DNA from: CAXSEA01 sp964235675
GTDB taxonomy: Bacteria; Armatimonadota; Armatimonadia; Armatimonadales; Capsulimonadaceae
Direction: 5' to 3'
Assembly (NCBI GenBank): GCA_964235675.1
Contig: CAXSEA010000203.1
Location: 1-6,809, forward strand
Length of the DNA: 6,809 nucleotides
The position numbers and the translations under genes are program-made. The notes beneath the pieces were generated by a model. That model had not been told where the DNA came from, did not search any database, and saw only the letters and a program-made list of their open reading frames with translations. This document shows, piece by piece, positions 1 through 6,163 of this stretch. Position 1 is the first letter of the stretch, and every line of letters starts with the position of its first letter.

Positions 1-9
1 ATCTTATAT

Positions 10-50
10 TTCCTTCCCGACCGGGAAGGTGGCCTGAAAGGCCGGATGGG
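10..50 (-). repeat. REP-like double-hairpin repeat, copy A, at the 3' end of the ABC ATPase gene
   Basis: This copy holds two adjacent hairpins. The first has stem CCTTCCC/GGGAAGG with loop GACC (positions 12-29); the second has stem GGCC/GGCC with loop TGAAA (31-43). A GGATGGG tail ends at 50. The same layout recurs at 6051-6092 and 6164-6205, where the stems are identical but both loops differ in sequence and length, so structure is conserved rather than sequence alone. Read in the direction of the minus-strand ABC gene, the element begins 7 bases after the stop codon and has the same orientation that the other copies have to their own genes. It may stop transcription or protect the mRNA 3' end. 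The base run after the hairpin is AAATATAAGAT, which is not a good T-tract, so intrinsic termination is uncertain. Confidence 0.8.
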
Positions 51-57
51 TTCTTGG

Positions 58-1059
58 CTACGGCGTAATCTGCCCCTTCTCCTCCACCACCCGGATAAAC
101 AAATCCTCCAAGCTCTCCCGCTGCGGCACCAGCGACAGAAGTGCCGCGCCGCCTCCGACCACGATCCGCGCCAGCTCCGGAATCGCGTCCTCGTTTTGAA
201 TCACCACAGTCAGCATTTCGCCGTCCCGCTCGATTTTCTCAGGCGTGACGGACTGCAGATCGCGCAGCAATCCCTCGCTCATGCCGCGCACGCGCATCGC
301 CACCGTGTGAGTCGCCGCCAGCAGACTATCCACCGTCCCCTGACGCACCACGCGCCCTTGCTTGATAATCGCCACCTGGTCGCACGTCATCTCGATCTCG
401 GAGAGCAGGTGCGAGTTCAGAAAGACCGTCACGCCTTCGGCTTTTAAATCCATCAGCAGCGCACGGACGTCGCGCCGCCCCAGCGGGTCGAGCGCCGAGG
501 TCGGCTCGTCCAAAATCACCAGGTCGGGATGGTTCATGATCGCCTGCGCCAATCCCGCCCGCTGCTGCATGCCCTTGGAGAACTCCCCCAGCTTGCTGCT
601 CCGGCGCGACGCGAGTCCCACCCGCTCCAGCGCCTCGCCCGATGCCGCCTTACGCTCGGCGGCGGACATGCCGTAGAGACGCCCATGCAGATCCATAAAC
701 TCGTCGGCGGTCAAAAACTCATGGAACTGAAACTTCTCCGGCAAAAAGCCCAACCCCCGACGCGCGGTTAAATCTCCCAGAGGCGCGCCCAGCAAACTCC
801 CATGCCCGGCAGTCGGATAAACATTGCCCAGCAGCATGTTAATGGTAGTCGTCTTGCCCGCCCCGTTCGGCCCCAAGAACCCGAAAATCTGCCCGCGCGG
901 CACGTCCAGCGTGAGATCGGCCACCGCCACAAACTTCTTGCCCGCGCCGCTGCCCCGCGCCGCGTACTCCTTGCGCAGATGGCTGGTGGAGATGGCAAGC
1001 TCGGCTTGAGCTTGGGAACCGGAAGGGGCAATCGAAGCGTTGATGGAAGGAGCAGTCAC
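58..1059 (-). CDS. ABC-2 type transporter ATP-binding protein
   Basis: A 333-residue cytoplasmic ATPase that would power a membrane exporter of the NatA/CcmA type; the substrate is unknown. The nucleotide-binding domain covers about residues 23-245. It shows Walker A GPNGAGKTT (63-71), a Q-loop region reading FLPEKF (105-110) with Glu where many families have Gln, a signature variant FSKGMQQR (160-167), Walker B LVILDEP (180-186), the D-loop SALD (188-191) and the switch His217. The last 80 or so residues form the accessory tail usual in this family, ending in LEDLFIRVVEE. The start is GTG; no other in-frame start is obvious before Walker A. There is no Shine-Dalgarno sequence, but a promoter candidate lies directly upstream (1067-1096). 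The permease partner is not in the window and could lie beyond the left edge, downstream of this gene. Family assignment is firm; the transported substrate cannot be told. Confidence 0.95.
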   Translation of the reverse strand: MTAPSINASIAPSGSQAQAELAISTSHLRKEYAARGSGAGKKFVAVADLTLDVPRGQIFGFLGPNGAGKTTTINMLLGNVYPTAGHGSLLGAPLGDLTARRGLGFLPEKFQFHEFLTADEFMDLHGRLYGMSAAERKAASGEALERVGLASRRSSKLGEFSKGMQQRAGLAQAIMNHPDLVILDEPTSALDPLGRRDVRALLMDLKAEGVTVFLNSHLLSEIEMTCDQVAIIKQGRVVRQGTVDSLLAATHTVAMRVRGMSEGLLRDLQSVTPEKIERDGEMLTVVIQNEDAIPELARIVVGGGAALLSLVPQRESLEDLFIRVVEEKGQITP

Positions 1060-1066
1060 GCCCGAG

Positions 1067-1096
1067 ATTGTACGGTAAACTGCTAATGAGAATCAA
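1067..1096 (-). promoter_or_regulatory. Putative sigma70-type promoter of the ABC ATPase gene
   Basis: On the minus strand, TTGATT (1096-1091) is followed by an 18-base spacer and TACAAT (1072-1067). These match the consensus hexamers at 4 of 6 and 5 of 6 positions. Seven bases separate the -10 box from the GTG start at 1059, so transcription would begin at about 1060-1059 and the mRNA would have essentially no leader. That agrees with the missing ribosome binding site. This is pattern matching only. Confidence 0.45.
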
Positions 1097-1103
1097 TGGC
1101 GCT

Positions 1104-1124
1104 GAATCGCGCTTATAGCGATTC
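1104..1124. promoter_or_regulatory. Perfect 7-bp inverted repeat upstream of the RusA-like gene
   Basis: GAATCGC (1104-1110) and GCGATTC (1118-1124) are exact reverse complements around a 7-base centre, GCTTATA. A further GGC/GCC (1098-1100 and 1125-1127) can pair outside a 3-base bulge. The site ends 13 bases before the ATG at 1138 and lies in the short divergent region between the ABC gene and the nuclease pair. It could be an operator or an RNA hairpin covering the start region of the nuclease mRNA. I see no convincing plus-strand -35/-10 pair here. Confidence 0.35.
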
Positions 1125-1137
1125 GCCGTAAGATTCC

Positions 1138-1557
1138 ATGTCGACACTGCCGTTTGAGTTCACTGTAGAAGGGCCGCCGCTGTCGCATCAGACACGCGAT
1201 AAGGCAAAGCTGAAAGCCTGGCAAAGTAAAGTACGTGCGGCGGCAGCAAACACGTGGACTGTAGAACCTCTTCGGCAGCGGCTTCGCTTTAAGGTCACCT
1301 ACTATCACGAGGACGAGACCATAGTGTTTGATCTTGATAATATGGTTAAACCTATACAAGACGCGCTCAATGGCTTGATATACATTGATGATCGTCAGAT
1401 AACATATACCGATATCGCTAAAATGCCTATTGACGACCCCTTTCGTATTCGCGGCGTGTCAATGACGCTTCTGCAAGCGTTCTCATCTGGAAAAGTTTTC
1501 CTGCATGTACGAGTAGAAGAAGCTCCTGATTCGGTTGATGCTTTAAGAAGACCATGA
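1138..1557 (+). CDS. RusA-family Holliday junction endonuclease-like protein
   Basis: A 139-residue protein with the hallmark RusA core. FDLDN (64-68) supplies the acidic pair Asp65 and Asp67, followed by Lys71, and the later YIDDRQI (82-88) supplies Asp84/Asp85. In E. coli RusA the catalytic set is two Asp residues two apart, a Lys four after the second, and a further Asp about 19 after it; the spacing here fits closely. RusA enzymes are small dimeric nucleases, often phage-borne, that resolve four-way DNA junctions. The N-terminal strand FTVEGPPLSHQTR is also typical. The gene begins 78 bases from the divergent ABC gene and its stop overlaps the next start as ATGA, so the two are probably translated together. 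The ribosome binding site is weak. Its low GC differs from the surroundings. The family call is good; whether it resolves junctions or cuts other structures in this context is not known. Confidence 0.85.
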   Translation: MSTLPFEFTVEGPPLSHQTRDKAKLKAWQSKVRAAAANTWTVEPLRQRLRFKVTYYHEDETIVFDLDNMVKPIQDALNGLIYIDDRQITYTDIAKMPIDDPFRIRGVSMTLLQAFSSGKVFLHVRVEEAPDSVDALRRP

Positions 1558-2195
1558 AAACTGAAGCAAATAAATTGCAAGAAGTGGCTGAACAGTACAC
1601 TCATCACGGATACGCCGTAATTATCGAGCCTTCAGCAAGCCAAGTTCCAGAGTTTATGGATGGTTTTCAGCCAGATATGCTTGCTTACAAGAACGATGAG
1701 AAAGTAGTAGTAGAAGTTAGAGTCAAAAACCAAATTGCCGACGCCAATACAGTGTATATGGCAGGTCTGATCAATTCTCAGCCTGGATGGCGTTTTGACC
1801 TCTTTGTTGTCAATGATTCTCGCTGGCCTGATGACGTGCTTACTACAGCTTACGAAAAGTCGTCTGATGGAATTGTTGAAATGGCTCGCAATGCCAATGA
1901 GCTTGATAGCTCAGGGCAGCCAGAAGCAGCTTGCCTTTTGGCGTGGGCTGCTACCGAAGCATCGCTTAGAAATCTTGCGAAGAGGCATGGGGTAAGAGTT
2001 GAACGATACTCTCCGATCAACCTAATTCAGACTCTTTACTCGGCAGGTTTGCTGTCATTGGAACAGTATGACCACTTGCGTGAGATTCTGAAAATACGGA
2101 ACGCTATTGCTCACGGCCTTAATACATATGGTTCAGCAATTAACGGTTCCGTAGGCTTTTTGGTTGGATTGTCTCAAGATCTTCTTGTTGCTTGA
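1554..2195 (+). CDS. Two-domain protein: PD-(D/E)XK nuclease-like domain plus HEPN-like domain
   Basis: A 213-residue protein I can only place by motifs. The N-terminal part (about 1-100) looks like a restriction-endonuclease-fold domain of the archaeal Holliday junction resolvase-like type: a helix, a strand GYAVIIEPS (19-27), then QPDML (39-43) with Pro40-Asp41, and a strand VVVEVRVK (51-58) giving Glu54. The usual ExK lysine is Arg56 here, with Lys58 two residues on, so activity is uncertain. The C-terminal part (about 105-205) is helical and contains RNAIAH (Arg182 to His187), the Rx4H motif of HEPN ribonucleases. No signal peptide or membrane segment is seen. It overlaps the RusA-like gene by 4 bases (ATGA at 1554-1557) and shares its low GC. 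A role as an effector or nuclease in a defence module is an inference; an alternative is a DNA repair accessory of a mobile element. Confidence 0.7.
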   Translation: MKTEANKLQEVAEQYTHHGYAVIIEPSASQVPEFMDGFQPDMLAYKNDEKVVVEVRVKNQIADANTVYMAGLINSQPGWRFDLFVVNDSRWPDDVLTTAYEKSSDGIVEMARNANELDSSGQPEAACLLAWAATEASLRNLAKRHGVRVERYSPINLIQTLYSAGLLSLEQYDHLREILKIRNAIAHGLNTYGSAINGSVGFLVGLSQDLLVA

Positions 2196-2211
2196 AAAGA
2201 TTAGGTTTAGT

Positions 2212-2901
2212 ATGGAGGTTATAGCAAAGCAGTTTAAGCCTTACCAAGGCGCTACCCCCGACCCCGCCGCCGCCACCCGCGAGGCGATGGCCCACGCGCG
2301 CGCCGGGCGAATCCCTCTGGTGGAGACGTTCTACTCGCTGCAAGGCGAGGGGATGCGCACCGGGCAGGCGACTGTGTTTGTCCGCATGGCGGGCTGCAAC
2401 TGCGACTGCTGGTTTTGCGACACCGATTTCCGCACCAAGGAATTGCACACCGTCGATTCGCTGCTCGCCGAGATCGCCGGCCTCGCTCCCGAGTGCCGCT
2501 GGGTCTGCCTCACCGGCGGCGAGCCGACCATCCACGACGGTCTCACGCCCTTGTGCGACGCCCTCCATGCGCGCGGCTACCGGGTCCAGGCCGAAACCAA
2601 CGGCTCCCGGCCCCAGCCCCAGTGGCGGCTCGACCAAATTACGGTTTCCCCCAAAGTGCGCCAGGGCGCGCGGCTCGATCCCTGGTATCTGGAGCATGCC
2701 TCCGAGTTCAAGCACGTGATCGACGACAATCAGGATCTGGAACTCGCGCTTTCACTCGCCGCCCGCCACGACAAGCCGGTTTTTCTCCAGCCCAACGCCC
2801 TGAACGGCGACGCCGCCCAGATGTGCATCGACACTATCAAGCAGCATCCGGAGCGCCTGCGGCTCTCGCTGCAGACGCACAAGCTGCTCAGTATTCGGTA
2901 A
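2212..2901 (+). CDS. queE: 7-carboxy-7-deazaguanine synthase (QueE), radical SAM enzyme
   Basis: QueE converts 6-carboxytetrahydropterin to 7-carboxy-7-deazaguanine, the step that builds the deazapurine ring on the way to preQ0 and queuosine. The 229-residue protein shows FYSLQGEG (40-47), the iron-sulfur cluster motif CX3CX2C at Cys62, Cys66 and Cys69 (with an extra Cys64) running into DTDF, the SAM-binding LTGGEPT (100-106), and a C-terminal LQTHK typical of the family. I chose ATG 2212 because AGG (2203-2205) lies 6 bases upstream; an in-frame TTG at 2164 would overlap the preceding gene. About 38 residues precede the FYSLQGEG motif, more than in many QueE proteins, and the first dozen codons are AT-rich like the upstream genes. 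It starts 16 bases after the HEPN protein gene and may be co-transcribed with it. No other queuosine gene is in the window. Confidence 0.93.
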   Translation: MEVIAKQFKPYQGATPDPAAATREAMAHARAGRIPLVETFYSLQGEGMRTGQATVFVRMAGCNCDCWFCDTDFRTKELHTVDSLLAEIAGLAPECRWVCLTGGEPTIHDGLTPLCDALHARGYRVQAETNGSRPQPQWRLDQITVSPKVRQGARLDPWYLEHASEFKHVIDDNQDLELALSLAARHDKPVFLQPNALNGDAAQMCIDTIKQHPERLRLSLQTHKLLSIR

Positions 2902-2945
2902 GGTTTCGTCTTAGGGGCAGTTTTTTCGAGTTGCCTCTCTTGAAT

Positions 2946-2974
2946 TTGCCGTCCTGAGCGCAATGCAGTAAAAT
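2946..2974 (+). promoter_or_regulatory. Putative sigma70-type promoter of the PP2C phosphatase gene
   Basis: TTGCCG (2946-2951) and TAAAAT (2969-2974) are separated by 17 bases and match the consensus hexamers at 4 of 6 and 5 of 6 positions. Transcription would start near 2981, leaving a leader of about 140 bases before the ATG at 3122. The surrounding 220-base intergenic region is AT-rich and contains no open reading frame that I trust. It is the only good promoter pattern I found ahead of the phosphatase gene. Confidence 0.45.
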
Positions 2975-2990
2975 ATAAGAATATATTGCA
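2964..2990. promoter_or_regulatory. Imperfect 27-bp palindrome overlapping the phosphatase -10 box
   Basis: The site begins and ends with TGCA and is AT-rich between. Outside-in, positions 1-4 pair perfectly, position 5 is a G:T wobble, 6-7 pair, and the inner part pairs at alternate positions. It covers the -10 hexamer and the expected transcription start, where a dimeric repressor would act. AT-rich DNA gives such patterns by chance fairly often, so this is only suggestive. Confidence 0.3.
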
Positions 2991-3121
2991 GCTGTTTGTG
3001 GCAGATAAATCAAATAATTCCACGATTTTAAGTTTTCGTGAAGTACCGCATGCTGCGGCTTGATATTGCCAAAATGTAATCCAAGCTGCAGCATTAGTTT
3101 GAATAGAACACTAAGTACGCT

Positions 3122-6043
3122 ATGCCTGATTCTATCTTCACAGCTGAAGAGCGCTACCGCCTCCTGGTGGAAGGTGCTAAAGACTACGCCATGATCCTGC
3201 TCGACGACGACGCTTGCATCGTCGGGTGGAACGCCGGCGCGGAGCGGATCATGGGGTGGAGCGAGGCTGAAGTTTTAGACATTGCCGCCGATCTGATCTT
3301 CACGCCCGAGGATCGTGAGAGCGGCGTTCCGGCGCAGGAGTTGGAACGCGCCGCATCCGACGGGCGGGCGCTGGATGTTCGTTGGCACGTGAAAAAAGAC
3401 GGTAGCCGCTTCTTTGCTGACGGCATCATGGAATCTATCCAGGCTGAGGACGGTGCCCTGCGCGGCTATGCCAAAATCATGCGCGACGCCACCGACGGCG
3501 AGCTGGCCCGCATGGCGATGCGCGACTCCGGCGCGCGCCTACGCGACGCGCAAAAGCGCCTTGATGCCGCCTTGTCGGCAGGTGGAATTGCCACCTGGAC
3601 TTGGGACATCGCCTCGAACCGAGTGGACGCCGATCCCAACTTGGCGCAGTTGTTTTCAGTCAGCGAGGAGGACGCCGCTGGAGGCCGGCTGGAAGTTTAT
3701 ATTCAGGCAATCCATCCCGATGACCGCGAGCGAGTCGCCGCGGAAATCGGTGAGTCAGTGGCTTCAGGGAACCAGTATTCCACCGAGTACCGCATTATCT
3801 TGCCGAACGGCGCTTATCGCTGGCTGGAGGCGCGCGGCAAAGTGGTTCGCGATGCGAGCGGCCAAGCGTCGTCGCTCGACGGCGTCGTCGTGGACGTCAC
3901 CAATCGAGTGGAGCGCCGGGCGCGTGAGCGTTTTCTCGCCGATATCACCGCGCGGCTGGGCAGGCTGACCGATCCCGATCAAGTAATTGCCGAGATCGTG
4001 CGGATGGTCGGCCAGTTTCTGGAAGTCGAGCGCTGCGTCTACGTCGATATCGACGTCGTCACGGACAACTGCCTCTGCCATCCCGATTACCGCGCCAATG
4101 AGTCGGTTGTCAGCATGGCGGGCGAGTTTTCAATCCGGGCCTTCGGCGAGATTGTCACCGCGGAGTATGCCGCCGGACATGCGGTCGCCGTGGATGACGT
4201 CCACAACGACCTGGCTCAGGTTCCCTCTGAGAATATCGCCAGCTACGATGCCCTCAGTATCCGCGCTCACGCTTCGGCACCCGTGGTGCATACGTCCCGC
4301 CTGGTCTCGTGCATCGGGGCCCACAGCGCAGTGGCGCGCCGCTGGAAGCCCGAGGAGTTGGAGCTGCTTCAAGCGGTGGTGGAGAGAACATGGCTCACCG
4401 TCGAGGTGCTGCGCCAGCAAAATAATCTCGCGCGTGAGTCCGCGCAGCTGCGCATCGCGCACGAGCGCATCGCCGACATTCTACAAAGTATCGGGCATCC
4501 TTTCTACGCGCTTGACGCCGAATGGCGATTTACCTATATCAACGCCCAGGCCGAAGCGTTTTTGGGACGGACGAAAGAGGAGATGCTCGGTAAAGACGTC
4601 TGGGGCGAATTCCCGGAGGCGGTCGGCTCCCAGTTCGAGATGAACTTTCGCCAGGCTTTATCCACCGGCGAGACGATCGCATTTGAGCAGTTCTATCCTC
4701 CATTCGGCAAATGGCTCGATATGCGCGTCTACCCTTCACAAAACGGCCTTTCCGTCTATTTTGAGGACACGACCCCGCGCAAAGCCATCGAAGCCGAGCG
4801 CGAGCGGCTTCTGGTGGAGCAGCGCGCGCGCGCCGAGCGCGAAGAGCTGATCAACCGGATCGGCATCGCCCTGCGCAGCTCGCCTGAGCCGGAGACGGTA
4901 TTGCAAACGGCGGTCAGCGAGCTTGGTGCCGCCTTGGGCGCGGAGCGCTGCTACTATGCTGCCTACGACCGCGAAGCCGACCGCACCACGGTCGGGCCTG
5001 AGTGGCGCGGCCCTGAAATCGCGGCGATGTCCGGAACGTATAAATCGTCGCAGTTCGCCATCAACAAGCAATCCGATTATCTGGCCGGTCATACTCAGGT
5101 GCTCTTCGATACTTTGTCCGTCGGCGACTCCCTCGCGCAAAGCGTCGGCCTCCGCGCGTTGATCCGCGTCTCGCTTGTCGCCGGAACCGACATGACCGCT
5201 CTTTGCGTGGCGATGGCGAATGCGCCGCGCGAATGGACGTCCGACGAAATCTCTTTGGTGGAAGCCGTCGCCACCCAGACTCAAACCGCGCTCGAGGCCG
5301 CGCTCCTGAACCGGCGCGAGCATAAGATCGCCCAGCAGCTGCAAGCAGCCCTTCAGCCCCCACTGCCCCAGCAGATACCTAGACTGTCCATCGGTGCGTT
5401 CACCAAAGCCGCTCTGGAAGAGTCCGAAGTCGGCGGCGATTTTATGGATCTGTTTCCGCTGGACAAGGAAATATACGCCCTCGTGGTCGGCGACGTCTCC
5501 GGCAAGGGCCTCGCCGCCGCCCAGCAGCTCGCCCTAATCCGCAATAGTCTCCGCACCACGCTTTATCTTTCCCGCTCCGCCGCGCAAGCGGTCAGCAGCT
5601 TGAACGATATCGTCACCGCCCACGACCTGCTGGTCGGCTTCGTCACCGCCTTCGTCGGAGTCTACGATGCCGGCGCTGGCACCATCGCCTATGCCTCCTG
5701 CGGCCACGAGCCTGCCTTGCTGCGCCGCGCCGACGGCACGGTCGATACGCTTGTATCGGCCAATGATCCGCCGCTCGGCGTCGATCAAAACGCCGTCTAC
5801 ACGGAAAACGTCGCGACGCTGAAACCCGGCGATACTCTGCTCGTCTACACCGACGGTATCTCGGAAGCCGGCCCAAGCCGCAAAGAGCTGCTCGGTACGG
5901 ACGGCCTCAAAGGTTTATTCCAGTCGGTGAGCTGCGACATCGGCATGCAGGACTGCGCCGAGACCCTGGTCGACAAAGCCGAAGGCTACGCCGGCGGTGC
6001 CTTCCGCGACGATGTCGCCGTGCTCCTCGCCCGCCGGGAGTAG
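3122..6043 (+). CDS. Multi-sensor PP2C/SpoIIE-type serine phosphatase (PAS-PAS-GAF-PAS-GAF-PP2C)
   Basis: A 973-residue soluble signalling phosphatase of the RsbU kind, expected to dephosphorylate an anti-anti-sigma protein of the STAS family and so tune a partner-switching pathway. Domains in order: PAS1 (about 10-125), PAS2 with PAC (149-262, PAS_3-like, with the HPDDRERV motif), GAF1 (270-425), PAS3 (447-553), a short charged coiled linker (553-573), GAF2 (574-730) and the PP2C domain (738-973). Metal-binding acidic motifs of the phosphatase are present: VGGDFMD (Asp773), VGDVSGKG (Asp791), GDTLLVYTDGISE (Asp904, Asp911) and FRDDVAVL (Asp963, Asp964). There is no membrane segment, so the signals are intracellular or diffusible. 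PAS1 begins directly after the chosen ATG; no clear ribosome binding site is visible. No kinase, STAS protein or sigma factor is adjacent, so its partner lies elsewhere. A structured repeat follows 7 bases after the stop. Confidence 0.93.
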   Translation: MPDSIFTAEERYRLLVEGAKDYAMILLDDDACIVGWNAGAERIMGWSEAEVLDIAADLIFTPEDRESGVPAQELERAASDGRALDVRWHVKKDGSRFFADGIMESIQAEDGALRGYAKIMRDATDGELARMAMRDSGARLRDAQKRLDAALSAGGIATWTWDIASNRVDADPNLAQLFSVSEEDAAGGRLEVYIQAIHPDDRERVAAEIGESVASGNQYSTEYRIILPNGAYRWLEARGKVVRDASGQASSLDGVVVDVTNRVERRARERFLADITARLGRLTDPDQVIAEIVRMVGQFLEVERCVYVDIDVVTDNCLCHPDYRANESVVSMAGEFSIRAFGEIVTAEYAAGHAVAVDDVHNDLAQVPSENIASYDALSIRAHASAPVVHTSRLVSCIGAHSAVARRWKPEELELLQAVVERTWLTVEVLRQQNNLARESAQLRIAHERIADILQSIGHPFYALDAEWRFTYINAQAEAFLGRTKEEMLGKDVWGEFPEAVGSQFEMNFRQALSTGETIAFEQFYPPFGKWLDMRVYPSQNGLSVYFEDTTPRKAIEAERERLLVEQRARAEREELINRIGIALRSSPEPETVLQTAVSELGAALGAERCYYAAYDREADRTTVGPEWRGPEIAAMSGTYKSSQFAINKQSDYLAGHTQVLFDTLSVGDSLAQSVGLRALIRVSLVAGTDMTALCVAMANAPREWTSDEISLVEAVATQTQTALEAALLNRREHKIAQQLQAALQPPLPQQIPRLSIGAFTKAALEESEVGGDFMDLFPLDKEIYALVVGDVSGKGLAAAQQLALIRNSLRTTLYLSRSAAQAVSSLNDIVTAHDLLVGFVTAFVGVYDAGAGTIAYASCGHEPALLRRADGTVDTLVSANDPPLGVDQNAVYTENVATLKPGDTLLVYTDGISEAGPSRKELLGTDGLKGLFQSVSCDIGMQDCAETLVDKAEGYAGGAFRDDVAVLLARRE

Positions 6044-6050
6044 AACGCGG

Positions 6051-6092
6051 CCCCATCCGGCCTCTCGGCCACCTTCCCTGAAAGGGAAGGAA
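6051..6092 (+). repeat. REP-like double-hairpin repeat, copy B, at the 3' end of the phosphatase gene
   Basis: Read in the gene's direction, this copy has the small hairpin GGCC-TCTC-GGCC (6059-6070) followed by CCTTCCCT-GAA-AGGGAAGG (6072-6090), then AACTGTTTTC. It begins 7 bases after the stop at 6041-6043, the same distance as copy A from the ABC gene stop. The 8-bp GC-rich stem with a nearby T-run could act as a modest intrinsic terminator. It is the reverse complement of copy C at 41 of 42 positions. Confidence 0.88.
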
Positions 6093-6163
6093 CTGTTTTC
6101 AACGCTGATATTAGCTGAGCTTTTAAAATGCGTATGCAACAACTACACACTGGCTGAAAATCA

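Larger units (their letters stand above)
1130..2240. other. Low-GC block carrying the nuclease pair, probably acquired horizontally
   Basis: Counted by hand, positions 1321-1380 have 21 G+C of 60 and 1561-1620 have 26 of 60. In contrast, 2521-2580 (queE) has 42 of 60 and 5461-5520 (phosphatase) has 41 of 60. The change to high GC falls around 2240-2260, a few codons inside queE; the left change falls in the 1060-1137 intergenic region. No integrase, transposase, tRNA gene or flanking direct repeat is visible at either edge, so the means of entry is unknown and the boundaries given are approximate. Confidence 0.5.

Noticed and set aside
2164..2211. Earlier TTG start for queE adding 16 residues
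   Set aside because: It would overlap the end of the HEPN protein gene by 32 bases, and the ATG at 2212 has a spaced AGG; the added residues show no family similarity.
2913..2938. Stem-loop after queE (AGGGGCA with TGCCTCT, one G:U pair)
   Set aside because: The T6 run lies in the 12-base loop rather than after the stem, so it does not make an intrinsic terminator.
4736..5344. Long minus-strand open frame of 202 codons inside the phosphatase gene
   Set aside because: It is antisense to well-supported PAS and GAF coding sequence, and long antisense frames are common in GC-rich genes.
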